From: CBFGWV01 sp965652545
GTDB taxonomy: Bacteria > Pseudomonadota > Gammaproteobacteria > Competibacterales > Competibacteraceae
Assembly (NCBI GenBank): GCA_965652545.1
Contig: CBFGWV010000106.1
Span: 1 to 14,419, forward strand
DNA: 14,419 nucleotides
Direction of reading: 5' to 3'
Made by a program: the position numbers and the translations under genes. Below the pieces are notes generated by a model. It saw only the letters and a list, made by a program, of their open reading frames with translations. It was not told where the DNA came from and made no database searches. This document shows positions 1-7,871 of the stretch, piece by piece. Position 1 is the first letter of the stretch, and each line of letters begins with the position of its first letter.

Positions 1-62
1 AGACCGTCGGCAGCATGGATGCTGCCGTCGAGCGCACACGGATGTGTTCACAGCGGGTCTGA
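1..62 (+). repeat. Structured intergenic repeat, left copy
   Basis: Positions 1-62 match 14290-14351 at 58 of 62 bases in the same orientation. The copy holds two hairpins. Stem 1 pairs GGCAGCAT (9-16) with ATGCTGCC (19-26). Stem 2 pairs CACA (35-38) with TGTG (43-46) around CGGA. The ends AGACC (1-5) and GGTCT (56-60) can close the whole unit. It lies 71 bp beyond the phaC stop. The window starts exactly at the repeat, so any left outer arm is cut off. I cannot assign it to a named repeat family. Confidence 0.85.
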
Positions 63-85
63 ACACGACCCGCCCGGCTCGCTCG

Positions 86-117
86 GCGGTGGGCTCGGCA
101 CGGACCCAGCCCACCGC
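86..117 (-). terminator. Hairpin just downstream of phaC, possible terminator
   Basis: GCGGTGGGCT (86-95) and AGCCCACCGC (108-117) form a perfect 10-bp GC-rich stem with a 12-base loop, starting 15 bases after the phaC stop. No U tract follows on the phaC strand, so it is not a canonical intrinsic terminator. It may instead protect the 3' end or assist Rho-dependent ending. Confidence 0.4.
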
Positions 118-132
118 TACTGTCGCCGGGTT

Positions 133-1932
133 TTACTTGACGAGGCGCTCCTTGACGTAGCTGCCCGGTGCGTCTTCGATCACCGTGAGCTTACCCTTGG
201 CGGGATCACGGGCATCCACTTGGCCGTCAGCGAACTCACCGACCCAGGCCTGCCAGTCGGTCCACCACGAGCCGGTCGATTGCTCGGCGGCCTCAAACCA
301 GTCATGGGCATCCGCGGGAAGCTCAGGGTTGGTCCAATAACAGTACTTGTTGGCCTCGGGCGGATTGACCACTCCGGCAATGTGCCCCGAGCCACCGAGA
401 ACGAATTTCACCGGCCCACTGAACAGGTGGGTTCCCTTGTAAGTGGCCTTCCAAGGCGCAATGTGGTCTTCAACGGTGGAAATGAAGTACGCCGGTGTCT
501 TGACCTTGGACAGATCGATCTTGGTGCCGGCAAGCGTAAGACCACCGGGGTCCTTGAGCAGGTTGCGCTGATACATGTTCCGCAAGTAGAAACTGTGCAT
601 CTTCGCCGGCATGCGGGTGGAATCGGAATTCCAATAGAGCAGATCGAACGGAAACGGATCCTTGCCCAACAAATAATTGTTGATGAAGAACGACCAGATC
701 AGATCATTCGCACGAAGAAGATTGAAGGTGGTGGCCATCTCGCTGCCATCGAGATAACCGCGGTTCTCCATTTTCTTCTCCAGCGCCTCGATCTGCTCCT
801 CGTCGATGAACACCTCAAGCTCACCGGGCTCGGAGAAGTCGATCAGCGACGTGAAGAAGGTCGCCGAGGCGATGCGGTTGCTGCGTTTGGCCGCCAGATG
901 CGCAAGCGTGGCCGCCAACAACGTGCCGCCCAGGCAATATCCCACGACATTGGCCTGGCGCTCGCCGGTCTGCTCGCGAATGGCATCCAGCGCCGCCAGC
1001 GTGCCCTCGGTCAGGTAGTCGTCGAAGGTTTTTTCCGCCAGCTTTTCGTCTGGATTGACCCAGGAGATGACAAACACCGTGTGGCCCTGGTCCACCGCCC
1101 ATTTGATGAACGAGTTCTTCGCCCGCAGATCCAGGATGTAGTACTTGTTGATCCACGGCGGCACCACCAGAAGCGGCCGCTTGGCCACTTTATCTGTGCT
1201 CGGCGTGTACTGGATGAGCTGCATGAGCGCCGTCTGGAATACCACCTTGCCCGGCGTGGTGGCGATATTCTTGCCCAGTTCGAAGGCGTCCATATCCGTC
1301 ATGCGGATGCTGAGCTTGCCTTTGCCCCGCTCAAGGTCGTCGAGCAGGTTCGACAAGCCTTTCACCAGGTTTTCGCCACCGGACTCGACGGTGGTGCGCA
1401 GCACTTCCGGATTGGTGATCGGGAAGTTCGTAGGCGCCAGGGCATCGACGAATTGGCGGGTATAGAACTCGACCTTGCGTTTGCTCTTGGGGTCCAGCCC
1501 TTCGACATCGCTAACGACGTCCTGCACCCAGGTCGCCGTCAGCAGGTAGGACTGCTTGATGAAATTGAAAACGACGTTCTGGTCCCAGGCTTCGTCCCGG
1601 AAGCGTTTGTCACCCTTGCCCGCCGACGACGGCTCCACCTGCTGGCCGAAGAAGGTCGCCGCACTGCGCTGCCACAAGTCGACGTAGCCCTGCCAGAGAC
1701 TCAACTGCGCCTCCACCATCTTGGCCGGCTGAGTCATCATGGCCTGAGTCATTTCCATGAACGCCTGGCCGATATGCAGGCTGTCGTCCATCCCCAGGAC
1801 GCCCTGCTTGCGCTGGCGATCGAGAAACCCCCGCACGAGCCGCTGACTTTGCTCCGCAATCTTCGCCATGGAGCGGGACATCTCCACGGGGTCGGGCACA
1901 TGGATGTTGTTCTGGTCGTTGGGGGCCGCCAT
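133..1932 (-). CDS. phaC: Class I poly(3-hydroxyalkanoate) synthase PhaC
   Basis: This enzyme polymerises (R)-3-hydroxyacyl-CoA, mainly 3-hydroxybutyryl-CoA, into polyester at the surface of cytoplasmic PHA granules. The 599-residue product has the family's N-terminal region (about 70-260) followed by an alpha/beta-hydrolase domain. The PhaC box is GYCLGG at 331-336 with nucleophile Cys333. Asp489 (VEDH) and His517 (GSGH) complete the expected triad, with spacing close to that of the Cupriavidus enzyme. Length fits class I, which works without PhaE or PhaR subunits. The chosen start is the ATG at 1932, five bases after AGGAG. An upstream TTG at 1953 in the same frame has no such site. The phasin gene lies 146 bp upstream on the same strand, with a strong inverted repeat between them. 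The stop is TAA. Confidence 0.97.
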   Translation of the reverse strand: MAAPNDQNNIHVPDPVEMSRSMAKIAEQSQRLVRGFLDRQRKQGVLGMDDSLHIGQAFMEMTQAMMTQPAKMVEAQLSLWQGYVDLWQRSAATFFGQQVEPSSAGKGDKRFRDEAWDQNVVFNFIKQSYLLTATWVQDVVSDVEGLDPKSKRKVEFYTRQFVDALAPTNFPITNPEVLRTTVESGGENLVKGLSNLLDDLERGKGKLSIRMTDMDAFELGKNIATTPGKVVFQTALMQLIQYTPSTDKVAKRPLLVVPPWINKYYILDLRAKNSFIKWAVDQGHTVFVISWVNPDEKLAEKTFDDYLTEGTLAALDAIREQTGERQANVVGYCLGGTLLAATLAHLAAKRSNRIASATFFTSLIDFSEPGELEVFIDEEQIEALEKKMENRGYLDGSEMATTFNLLRANDLIWSFFINNYLLGKDPFPFDLLYWNSDSTRMPAKMHSFYLRNMYQRNLLKDPGGLTLAGTKIDLSKVKTPAYFISTVEDHIAPWKATYKGTHLFSGPVKFVLGGSGHIAGVVNPPEANKYCYWTNPELPADAHDWFEAAEQSTGSWWTDWQAWVGEFADGQVDARDPAKGKLTVIEDAPGSYVKERLVK

Positions 1933-1967
1933 GAAATCTCCTGGACGATTCAAAAAGTGGACGCGCG

Positions 1968-2020
1968 ATACGTCGCCGTCGCTAGGAAAATGCCGGACTA
2001 GCCTAGCGACGGCGACGTAT
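1968..2020 (-). repeat. Perfect 19-bp inverted repeat between phaP and phaC
   Basis: The arm ATACGTCGCCGTCGCTAGG (1968-1986) is matched exactly by its reverse complement at 2002-2020, with a 15-base spacer. It lies in the 146-bp gap between the phaP stop and the phaC start and would form a very stable mRNA hairpin. No U run follows directly on the minus strand. A T-rich stretch occurs about 11 bases later. It may act as a partial terminator or a 3'-end stabiliser for phaP mRNA. The tips carry CTAG. Confidence 0.85.
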
Positions 2021-2078
2021 AAGGGTCAACGTATTGTCAGGGCACAATTCGCGAGGGTGCGAATGAACGCGACTCGAC

Positions 2079-2534
2079 CTACTTGCCCTTGCCTGTCAGA
2101 TCCTGCAGTTCTTTCATGCTTTCCTGCAGGCGGCGATTGATCAGCTCCAGCGCTTGGGCGTTGGACTTCTGGATCATTTCAGCCAACTCGCGCATGTTGG
2201 TGATCGCCTCCTCAAACGCCTTGCGGGCGATCTCGGCCTGCTTTTCGGTCAATTCTTTCGGGTCTTTGACACCGGCCAGCTGCGAGAACGCGCCATTGGC
2301 CTCGCTCATGGCCTGGGTGAGGATCTCCTGCTGACGCTTGGCCACCGCCTGCATGCCGGCAACGGCCGCCTTGTTCGCTTCGGTGAGGGCTTCGATGTTC
2401 TTGCGTTGGTGGGCCATCATGCCTTCGATGTCCATACCAGGCACTTTCATGTCGGTAAAGAACTTCATCGGGTCGAACTGGCCCAGGTCAAGATTGGCGA
2501 AAGGGTTGAGCGGATTGAAGCGATTGTCGGCCAT
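2079..2534 (-). CDS. phaP: Phasin family protein (PHA granule-associated)
   Basis: Phasins coat PHA granules, control their number and size, and can activate the synthase. The 151-residue product has an N-terminal segment rich in Asn, Pro and Phe. The phasin-type stretch around KVPGMDIEGMMAHQRKNIEAL (roughly 30-50) follows. After it comes a long amphipathic, probably coiled-coil helical region rich in Ala, Glu, Gln and Lys. There is no signal peptide or membrane segment. Two in-frame ATGs lie 6 bp apart. The second (2534) is chosen because AGGAG (2541-2545) is six bases away, whereas the first abuts it directly. phaC follows on the same strand, which supports the assignment. A promoter and an operator candidate lie just upstream, so it is probably expressed independently of pepN. 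Confidence 0.92.
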   Translation of the reverse strand: MADNRFNPLNPFANLDLGQFDPMKFFTDMKVPGMDIEGMMAHQRKNIEALTEANKAAVAGMQAVAKRQQEILTQAMSEANGAFSQLAGVKDPKELTEKQAEIARKAFEEAITNMRELAEMIQKSNAQALELINRRLQESMKELQDLTGKGK

Positions 2535-2551
2535 GGTCATCTCCTACGGGA

Positions 2552-2568
2552 ATGGTGCACTGCAACAA
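2552..2568 (-). promoter_or_regulatory. Candidate PhaR-type operator of phaP
   Basis: On the minus strand the site reads TTGTTGCAGTGCACCAT, an imperfect dyad of two TGCA-containing half sites around a central G, with 6 of 8 bases symmetric. PhaR repressors of PHA-making bacteria are known to bind TGC/GCA-rich sites near phasin promoters. The site covers the predicted transcription start, as expected for a repressor operator. No phaR gene is visible in the window, so the regulator is inferred. Confidence 0.5.
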
Positions 2569-2572
2569 GCGC

Positions 2573-2601
2573 ATTGTCGACAACGCACCATCCCGTGTCA
2601 A
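2573..2601 (-). promoter_or_regulatory. Sigma70-type promoter of phaP
   Basis: A perfect -35 TTGACA (2601-2596 on the minus strand), a 17-base spacer and GACAAT (2578-2573, four of six consensus positions) point to a start near 2566. That leaves a leader of roughly 32 bases before the phaP ATG. A 10-bp palindrome TTGTCGACAA (2574-2583) overlaps the -10. It is the best promoter match I found in the window. Confidence 0.65.
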
Positions 2602-2602
2602 T

Positions 2603-2624
2603 GCCCCGTTTCAGTGCGCGGGGC
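2603..2624 (-). terminator. Hairpin after pepN, weak terminator candidate
   Basis: GCCCCG and CGGGGC (2603-2608 and 2619-2624) form a 6-bp stem with a 10-base loop, beginning 8 bases past the pepN stop. The next bases on the minus strand are ATTGACA, the phaP -35, so there is no U tract. It could separate the pepN operon from phaP. Confidence 0.4.
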
Positions 2625-2632
2625 GGTGTGGA

Positions 2633-5308
2633 CTAGTCTGCGCCCTCCAGGCTCTTGCTGGCGACTTCGTAGACATCCCGTGACAGATCCGGCTTGGCGA
2701 CGATCGCTTCCAGCGCCTCGCGCATGGCGGCGCGACGGCGTTTATCGTAGCGTCGCCAACGGGTGAGCGGGCCGGTCAGACGTGCAGCCATATGGGGATT
2801 GAACCCATCGATGGTCATGATCTGCTCGGTCAAAAACACATAACCTGCACCATCTCGGCGGTGGAAGCCCACCGGGTTGGCGCTGGCAAAGGTGCCGATC
2901 AAGGCACGCAGTTTATTGGGGTTGCGAGCGTTGAACGCAGGATGCGTCAACAGCTCGCGCACATGGTCGAGTGCATCCTCACGGGCAACGGCCGCTTGGA
3001 TGGCAAACCATTTATCGACCACCAGGGGCTCCTGCTTCCAGCGCTCATAGAACGCCGCAAGCGCCGCATCGGCCTCATCCCCGCCGTGATAGACCAACCC
3101 GGAGAGCGCCGCGAGGGCATCGGTCATGTTGCCGGCCGTCTCGAACTGCTGCTGGCAGCGCTGCACCCAGGCCTCGTCATGCAACGTCATGAGCAGGTCC
3201 AACGCCCGATTGCGCAGGCGTCGGCGGGCCACGGATTCCGCATCGAAATGATAAGGCCCATCGTCCGCGAGGCGCTCGTACAGGCCACCCAGTCGGGACT
3301 GAAGCGCCTCGGCCAGGCCATGGCGGAGCGCCTCACGAGAGCGGTGCACGGCATCGACGTCCACTTCGCCCAATTGATCGCCGATGTAAGACTCGCTGGG
3401 CAGCGTCAGCATTTCCGCCAGCAACGCCTTGTCACCTTGAGGCGTCTGGGCACCGGCAAGCGCGACATCCAGCGCTTCGGCCAGAGATTGCGCCCCGGGC
3501 AGGGCATCGCCCGACTGTAATGCGGTAATGCCCCGAAGCAGCACATCCAGGTACAAGGTCTGGGCGGCTTCCCAGCGGTTGAAGGAATCGCTGTCATGGG
3601 CGATCCGCAACCGCAGATCGCTCTCATCCTGTGTGAAGCGCAGCTTGACCGGGGCCGAGAAATCGCGCAGCAGCGACACGACGGGGCGATGGGGCAAACC
3701 GGTGAAAACGAACCTGGCCTCATGCTCCCTCAGCACCAGCACCCGGGTACCGGCACTGGGTTCGGCAGTCTCATCGGCCAGGCGCACAGGCACATCGCGG
3801 CCCGACTCATCCATCAACCCGATCGCGATCGGCATCATGAACGGTTGCTTCTCTGACTGCCCCGGTGTCGGGGAGCAGCTTTGGCGAAGATCCAGGGTCA
3901 ACGTGCCGGCGGCATCATCGAAGCTGGCCGTCGCCTCCAGCACCGGCGTACCAGCCTGATCGTACCAGCGCTCGAACTGGGTCAGATCAGCGGCATTGGC
4001 ATCGGCCATGGCGGCACGGAAATCGTCACAGGTGACTGCTTGCCCGTCATGGCGCTGAAAATACAGGTCCATGCCCTTGCGGAAGCCGTCGCGGCCGAAA
4101 AGGCTCTGGTACATACGGACGACTTCGGCACCTTTCTCGTAGACCGTGACGGTGTAGAAGTTGTTGATTTCCATATAGGCGTCCGGCCGCACCGGATGCG
4201 CCATCGGGCCCGCGTCCTCGGGGAACTGCGCGCTGCGCAGCATGCGTACGTCCTGGATGCGTTTGACCCCACGCGAGCCCACATCGGCAGAGAACTCCTG
4301 GTCCCGGAAGACGGTGAGGCCTTCCTTCAGCGACAGCTGGAACCAGTCGCGGCAGGTGACCCGGTTGCCGGTCCAATTGTGGAAATACTCGTGAGCAATG
4401 ACGGCCTCGACGCCCAGGTGGTCGTCATCGGTCGCCGTCTCCGGACGCGCAAGCACGCACTTGGTGTTGAAGACATTGAGGCCTTTGTTCTCCATGGCCC
4501 CCATGTTGAAGTCCTCGACGGCCACGATCATATAAATATCCAGATCGTATTCCAGGCCGAAGCGCTCTTCATCCCAGCGCATGGCTTTGCGCAGCGAGGC
4601 CATGGCATGGTCGAGTTGATCGACGTTGTGGGGCTCGGAGTAGATCCGCAGCGCCACCTCGCGACCCGAGGCGGTGGTGAACGACCCTTCGCGGCAACCC
4701 AGGTCGCCGGCGACGAGTGCGAAAAGGTAGCTGGGTTTGGGGAAGGGATCGTGCCAGACGGCATAGTGCCGTCCATTGTCGCGCTCGCCCTGTTCGATGA
4801 GGTTGCCGTTGGACAAAAGCACCGGATAGGTGCGCGCATCGGCCGTGATCGTGGTGGTGTATACCGTCATCACATCGGGACGGTCGAGAAAATAGGTGAT
4901 CCGGCGAAACCCTTCGGCCTCGCACTGGGTGCAAAACACGCCTTTGGACTGGTACAAGCCCTCCAGCGCGGCATTGTCGCGGGGGTTGATGCGGGTGACG
5001 ATCTCCAGCACGAACTGGGCCGGCGGCTCGTGCAGCACCAGACCACCGTCGATTTCGTCGAAATCGACACCGGCGATCAGGTCACGGTCGTCCATCCGCA
5101 ACGCCAGCAAGGCCAGACCATGCCCATCCAGGGTCAGATCTCCACCCTTGGCGTTCGGGTTGAGCCGGTACTCCGCCTTGGCAGTCACCCGGGTGTCTGT
5201 GGGCTCCAGATCGAACTTCAGCTCGATCTTCTCTACGCCATAGGGTGCGGGCGTGTAGTCCTTGCGATACACCGTTTCAGGGGTGCGCTCGGCACGGGCT
5301 TGATCCAC
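2633..5308 (-). CDS. pepN: Aminopeptidase N (M1 family zinc metallopeptidase)
   Basis: This broad-specificity cytosolic enzyme removes N-terminal residues from peptides in the late steps of protein turnover. The 891-residue product shows the M1 signatures: the substrate-anchoring GAMEN at 270-274, zinc site HEYFH at 306-310, the third ligand Glu329 in LKEG, and the transition-state Tyr390 in VYEKGAE. An N-terminal beta domain precedes the catalytic domain. The long C-terminal helical part follows, and length is close to the 870 residues of E. coli PepN. The start is a GTG at 5308, preceded by AGGAGG seven bases upstream inside the end of acpH. The gap to acpH is only 2 bp. It is the last gene of the moxR-DUF58-tgpA-acpH-pepN run and ends with TAG. 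Confidence 0.97.
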   Translation of the reverse strand: MDQARAERTPETVYRKDYTPAPYGVEKIELKFDLEPTDTRVTAKAEYRLNPNAKGGDLTLDGHGLALLALRMDDRDLIAGVDFDEIDGGLVLHEPPAQFVLEIVTRINPRDNAALEGLYQSKGVFCTQCEAEGFRRITYFLDRPDVMTVYTTTITADARTYPVLLSNGNLIEQGERDNGRHYAVWHDPFPKPSYLFALVAGDLGCREGSFTTASGREVALRIYSEPHNVDQLDHAMASLRKAMRWDEERFGLEYDLDIYMIVAVEDFNMGAMENKGLNVFNTKCVLARPETATDDDHLGVEAVIAHEYFHNWTGNRVTCRDWFQLSLKEGLTVFRDQEFSADVGSRGVKRIQDVRMLRSAQFPEDAGPMAHPVRPDAYMEINNFYTVTVYEKGAEVVRMYQSLFGRDGFRKGMDLYFQRHDGQAVTCDDFRAAMADANAADLTQFERWYDQAGTPVLEATASFDDAAGTLTLDLRQSCSPTPGQSEKQPFMMPIAIGLMDESGRDVPVRLADETAEPSAGTRVLVLREHEARFVFTGLPHRPVVSLLRDFSAPVKLRFTQDESDLRLRIAHDSDSFNRWEAAQTLYLDVLLRGITALQSGDALPGAQSLAEALDVALAGAQTPQGDKALLAEMLTLPSESYIGDQLGEVDVDAVHRSREALRHGLAEALQSRLGGLYERLADDGPYHFDAESVARRRLRNRALDLLMTLHDEAWVQRCQQQFETAGNMTDALAALSGLVYHGGDEADAALAAFYERWKQEPLVVDKWFAIQAAVAREDALDHVRELLTHPAFNARNPNKLRALIGTFASANPVGFHRRDGAGYVFLTEQIMTIDGFNPHMAARLTGPLTRWRRYDKRRRAAMREALEAIVAKPDLSRDVYEVASKSLEGAD

Positions 5309-5310
5309 GG

Positions 5311-5913
5311 TCAGGCCTCCTCGTTATCCGCTCCGATCACCCGCGCATGGGCGACGTAGCGACGCAAGTCATCGATAAACACATGAAAGTCGTCTTCCAG
5401 GGCCGGATAGAGAGCGGTCACCGCCGCCAGACTCTGTCGCAGTGGGAAGGGCCGTTTGAGGCGACGCTCCATGCCGGCGAGGACATCGTCGAGCGCATCG
5501 AGCCGGCGATATGCCTGCAACAGGTCTCTCTTCACCAGGTACTCGAAACGCATCCGACCGCTCTCCGGCACACCGTTCAGACGCATCGTCAGCGCACGGT
5601 ACACAGCCGCGGAGACGACCGCCAGCGGTGCATGATGGTACAGGTCCCAATTGCGGGCGAGGAAATGATCGTACACCAGGTCGACGATCACCCCGGCATA
5701 GCGCCCGGCGACCGGTCGCAGACGCTGCCGTGAGCTTAGGAATGCCGGATGCCTGTCGGTGAAGCTGTCGATACGCCGGTGCCAACGGATGCCACGCCGC
5801 CAACGGGTCGGCAAGTGCGGATCGGGCAGGCCTTTGACCACATCGCCCAACAGAACCCCCACCCAGGTATCGGGGTCGGAGCGCGCGGTGTAGATATGCC
5901 CCAGATAATTCAT
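5311..5913 (-). CDS. acpH: Acyl carrier protein phosphodiesterase (AcpH family)
   Basis: AcpH hydrolyses the 4'-phosphopantetheine arm from holo-ACP, giving apo-ACP and thus turnover of the prosthetic group. The 200-residue product begins MNYLGHIYTA and carries the family pattern: LLGDVVKG (21-28), a GIRWHRRIDSFTDRHP block (41-56) with His45, Asp49, Asp53 and His55, and VDLVYDHFLARNW (77-89). These His and Asp residues fit the metal site of this HD-like family. Length is close to E. coli AcpH (193). The ATG overlaps the tgpA stop as ATGA, so translation is probably coupled. pepN follows after 2 bp. It is cytosolic, with no membrane segment seen. Confidence 0.92.
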   Translation of the reverse strand: MNYLGHIYTARSDPDTWVGVLLGDVVKGLPDPHLPTRWRRGIRWHRRIDSFTDRHPAFLSSRQRLRPVAGRYAGVIVDLVYDHFLARNWDLYHHAPLAVVSAAVYRALTMRLNGVPESGRMRFEYLVKRDLLQAYRRLDALDDVLAGMERRLKRPFPLRQSLAAVTALYPALEDDFHVFIDDLRRYVAHARVIGADNEEA

Positions 5914-7871
5914 AGTCGAACCCGGCGCAAGGCCGCGATGGTGGCTGCTTCATCTGCGACTGTCGACTGGCCGAAGCGCAGTTGCGCATAACGGGTGAGC
6001 AGCGGTGCCACAGCCTGCCCAAGCTCGGGACGCTCACGAGTTATGCGGGCAGCGAAGTCCATGGGTCCTTCAAAACGCTCGCGCGCCAACCCCTTTCTTG
6101 CCAGCCTCCGGCACAAGGCTTGATAGGCGCGGGCCAGACCGTCGCCCTCGCCACGGCCAAGGCTGATGTACCACCAGATCAGAAACAACGCGGACAGACC
6201 ACTGAGCACTGCAACCATCAAGCCGGTGAGCTCGAACCAGTCGATGTCCTCCCAACCCAGGCGTTCGAAAAGCGCACGCTGATTTTCCGCGTCGTAGGCC
6301 ACGACCCATTCGGTCCAGAACCGGCTGACGGCATCCACAGTAAGCATGGCCGGCCGCCACCAAGCGTCTCGGTCGTAGCCGGACAAGCCTTCCAGGGCAC
6401 CGGCGCGCACGCCGGGATTGATGCGCGAGGGGAAGATGGCCGAGGTGGGATCGACCCGGGTCCAGCCCTGCCCGTCCAGCCAGACCTCGGCCCAGGCGTG
6501 GGCATCCGATTGGCGGACCATGTAGTACTCGCCGATCCCGTTGTAGTCTCCGCCGAGATAACCGGTAACGACCCGCGCCGGGACACCGGCCGCCCGCATG
6601 AGGAAAACGAATGCCCCGGCGTAGTGCTCGCAATAGCCCTCGCGTTTGTTGAACCAGAAATCGTCGACACGGGAGTCCGGGCGCAAGGCGACTGGGTCCA
6701 GCGTGTAATAGAAGTTCTCGTTGCGTATCGTCTGCAATGCCGCCTGCACGCGATCCGCAGGGTCCGCGAACTGTGTCCGCCACTGTGCGGCCAGGGCGCG
6801 CGCCTGCGGGTCGCCGCCCTCGGGCAGTTGCAAGGCCCGGCGCAGCATCCAGGCGTTGGACTCGATGGTGCTGTAGACCGGGCTGGAGGTCACCGAATAA
6901 CGCCGGACCTCGTCCACCGGACGGCGCCTGACCAGCGTGAAGGTACGGGTCAAGGCCGCATCGTCGGGAAACCACAGCGGCAGGTCCAAAGCGAACAGCC
7001 AGCGCTGGCCGTGCGGCTCCAGCGTGACGGTGTATTTGACCGGGTCGCCTTGGGGAATGATGCGCGAGGGCGCCTGGCTGTCGGGAAACTCCTCGTCCGC
7101 CCGCCAGGTCAGGCCGTCGTACTGCAGGAGAACCGGCCCGCGCCAATAGCGCTCGTGCTCGAAAGGCACCCGTCCCTCGTCGAAACGCACCCGGAAGGCG
7201 ATCGTGTCGTCCAAGGCGAGGCTGGTGATGTCACCGGGGGTCATCTCGTCGCTCAACCCGGTCTTACCGCCTTGAGCGTTCTGCGGCACACCCCACAGCG
7301 GCCCGGGAAGACGCGGGAAGAGTACGAACAAAACGATCATGACCGGCAGCGCCTGGGCCAGCATGCGCCCGGCGAGGCCGGCCGCATCGCGCCAGGCCAG
7401 GCCTTGGTGCTCCGCCGGCACCATGACCTGCACGGTGATCAAGGCCGCGACCGCCACGCACAGGTAGGCCGCCATCCACATGCTTTGGCTGTAGAGCAGG
7501 TTCGCCATGACCAGCAGGTAGCCGAGGAACGTCAGGACACGCACATCCCGCAGGCTGCGGGTTTCCATGAGTTTCAAGGCGGTCATCGACGCCAGCAGCA
7601 CGATGCCCGCCTCGCGTCCGAACAAGGTGCCGGTGTCGCCGACCACCGCCAGCCCGACGGCAATCGTCGCGGCAGCCAGTGCGGCGCGCGGGGCCAGTGG
7701 CCAGCCGTGGCGGGCGTATCCCAGACGCCAGAGCACGGCCACGGCGAAAATCGGGCCCACCCATACAGGCAGGTTGGGCAAGTGCGGCAGCATGGTGAAC
7801 ACCAGCACACCGATGAGCGCGACCAGTGCCTGCGGACGGAAGCCCGTACCACCTTCGCTCGCGGCGCTCAT
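5910..7871 (-). CDS. tgpA: TgpA-type membrane transglutaminase (DUF3488 and transglutaminase core)
   Basis: The 653-residue inner-membrane protein has about seven N-terminal hydrophobic segments (between 11 and 186). A large periplasmic region contains a transglutaminase-like core with Cys414 (EGYCEHYA), His458 (DAHAWAEVW) and Asp474 (RVDPT). A last membrane segment lies at about 547-568, followed by a short cytosolic tail (DUF4129-like position). In Pseudomonas aeruginosa the homologue TgpA is essential and has periplasmic transglutaminase activity. Its substrate here is unknown. The start is the ATG at 7871, overlapping the DUF58 stop as ATGA. The frame stays open further upstream, but that part lies inside the DUF58 gene and looks spurious. 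The stop overlaps the acpH ATG. Confidence 0.94.
   Translation of the reverse strand: MSAASEGGTGFRPQALVALIGVLVFTMLPHLPNLPVWVGPIFAVAVLWRLGYARHGWPLAPRAALAAATIAVGLAVVGDTGTLFGREAGIVLLASMTALKLMETRSLRDVRVLTFLGYLLVMANLLYSQSMWMAAYLCVAVAALITVQVMVPAEHQGLAWRDAAGLAGRMLAQALPVMIVLFVLFPRLPGPLWGVPQNAQGGKTGLSDEMTPGDITSLALDDTIAFRVRFDEGRVPFEHERYWRGPVLLQYDGLTWRADEEFPDSQAPSRIIPQGDPVKYTVTLEPHGQRWLFALDLPLWFPDDAALTRTFTLVRRRPVDEVRRYSVTSSPVYSTIESNAWMLRRALQLPEGGDPQARALAAQWRTQFADPADRVQAALQTIRNENFYYTLDPVALRPDSRVDDFWFNKREGYCEHYAGAFVFLMRAAGVPARVVTGYLGGDYNGIGEYYMVRQSDAHAWAEVWLDGQGWTRVDPTSAIFPSRINPGVRAGALEGLSGYDRDAWWRPAMLTVDAVSRFWTEWVVAYDAENQRALFERLGWEDIDWFELTGLMVAVLSGLSALFLIWWYISLGRGEGDGLARAYQALCRRLARKGLARERFEGPMDFAARITRERPELGQAVAPLLTRYAQLRFGQSTVADEAATIAALRRVRL

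Noticed and set aside
1933..1953. Upstream TTG start adding seven residues to PhaC
   Set aside because: The AGGAG sits five bases before the ATG at 1932 and lies inside the would-be extension. The added residues do not look like PhaC N termini.
19..2001. Open frame of 660 codons on the plus strand opposite phaC
   Set aside because: It is a mirror of a clear PHA synthase gene in GC-rich DNA. Its translation is Arg/His/Gly/Val-rich, with no family motifs, and it runs through the repeat and the inverted repeat.
3881..5359. Open frame of 492 codons on the plus strand opposite pepN
   Set aside because: It lies across the GAMEN and HEYFH coding region of pepN on the other strand and has no motif of its own.
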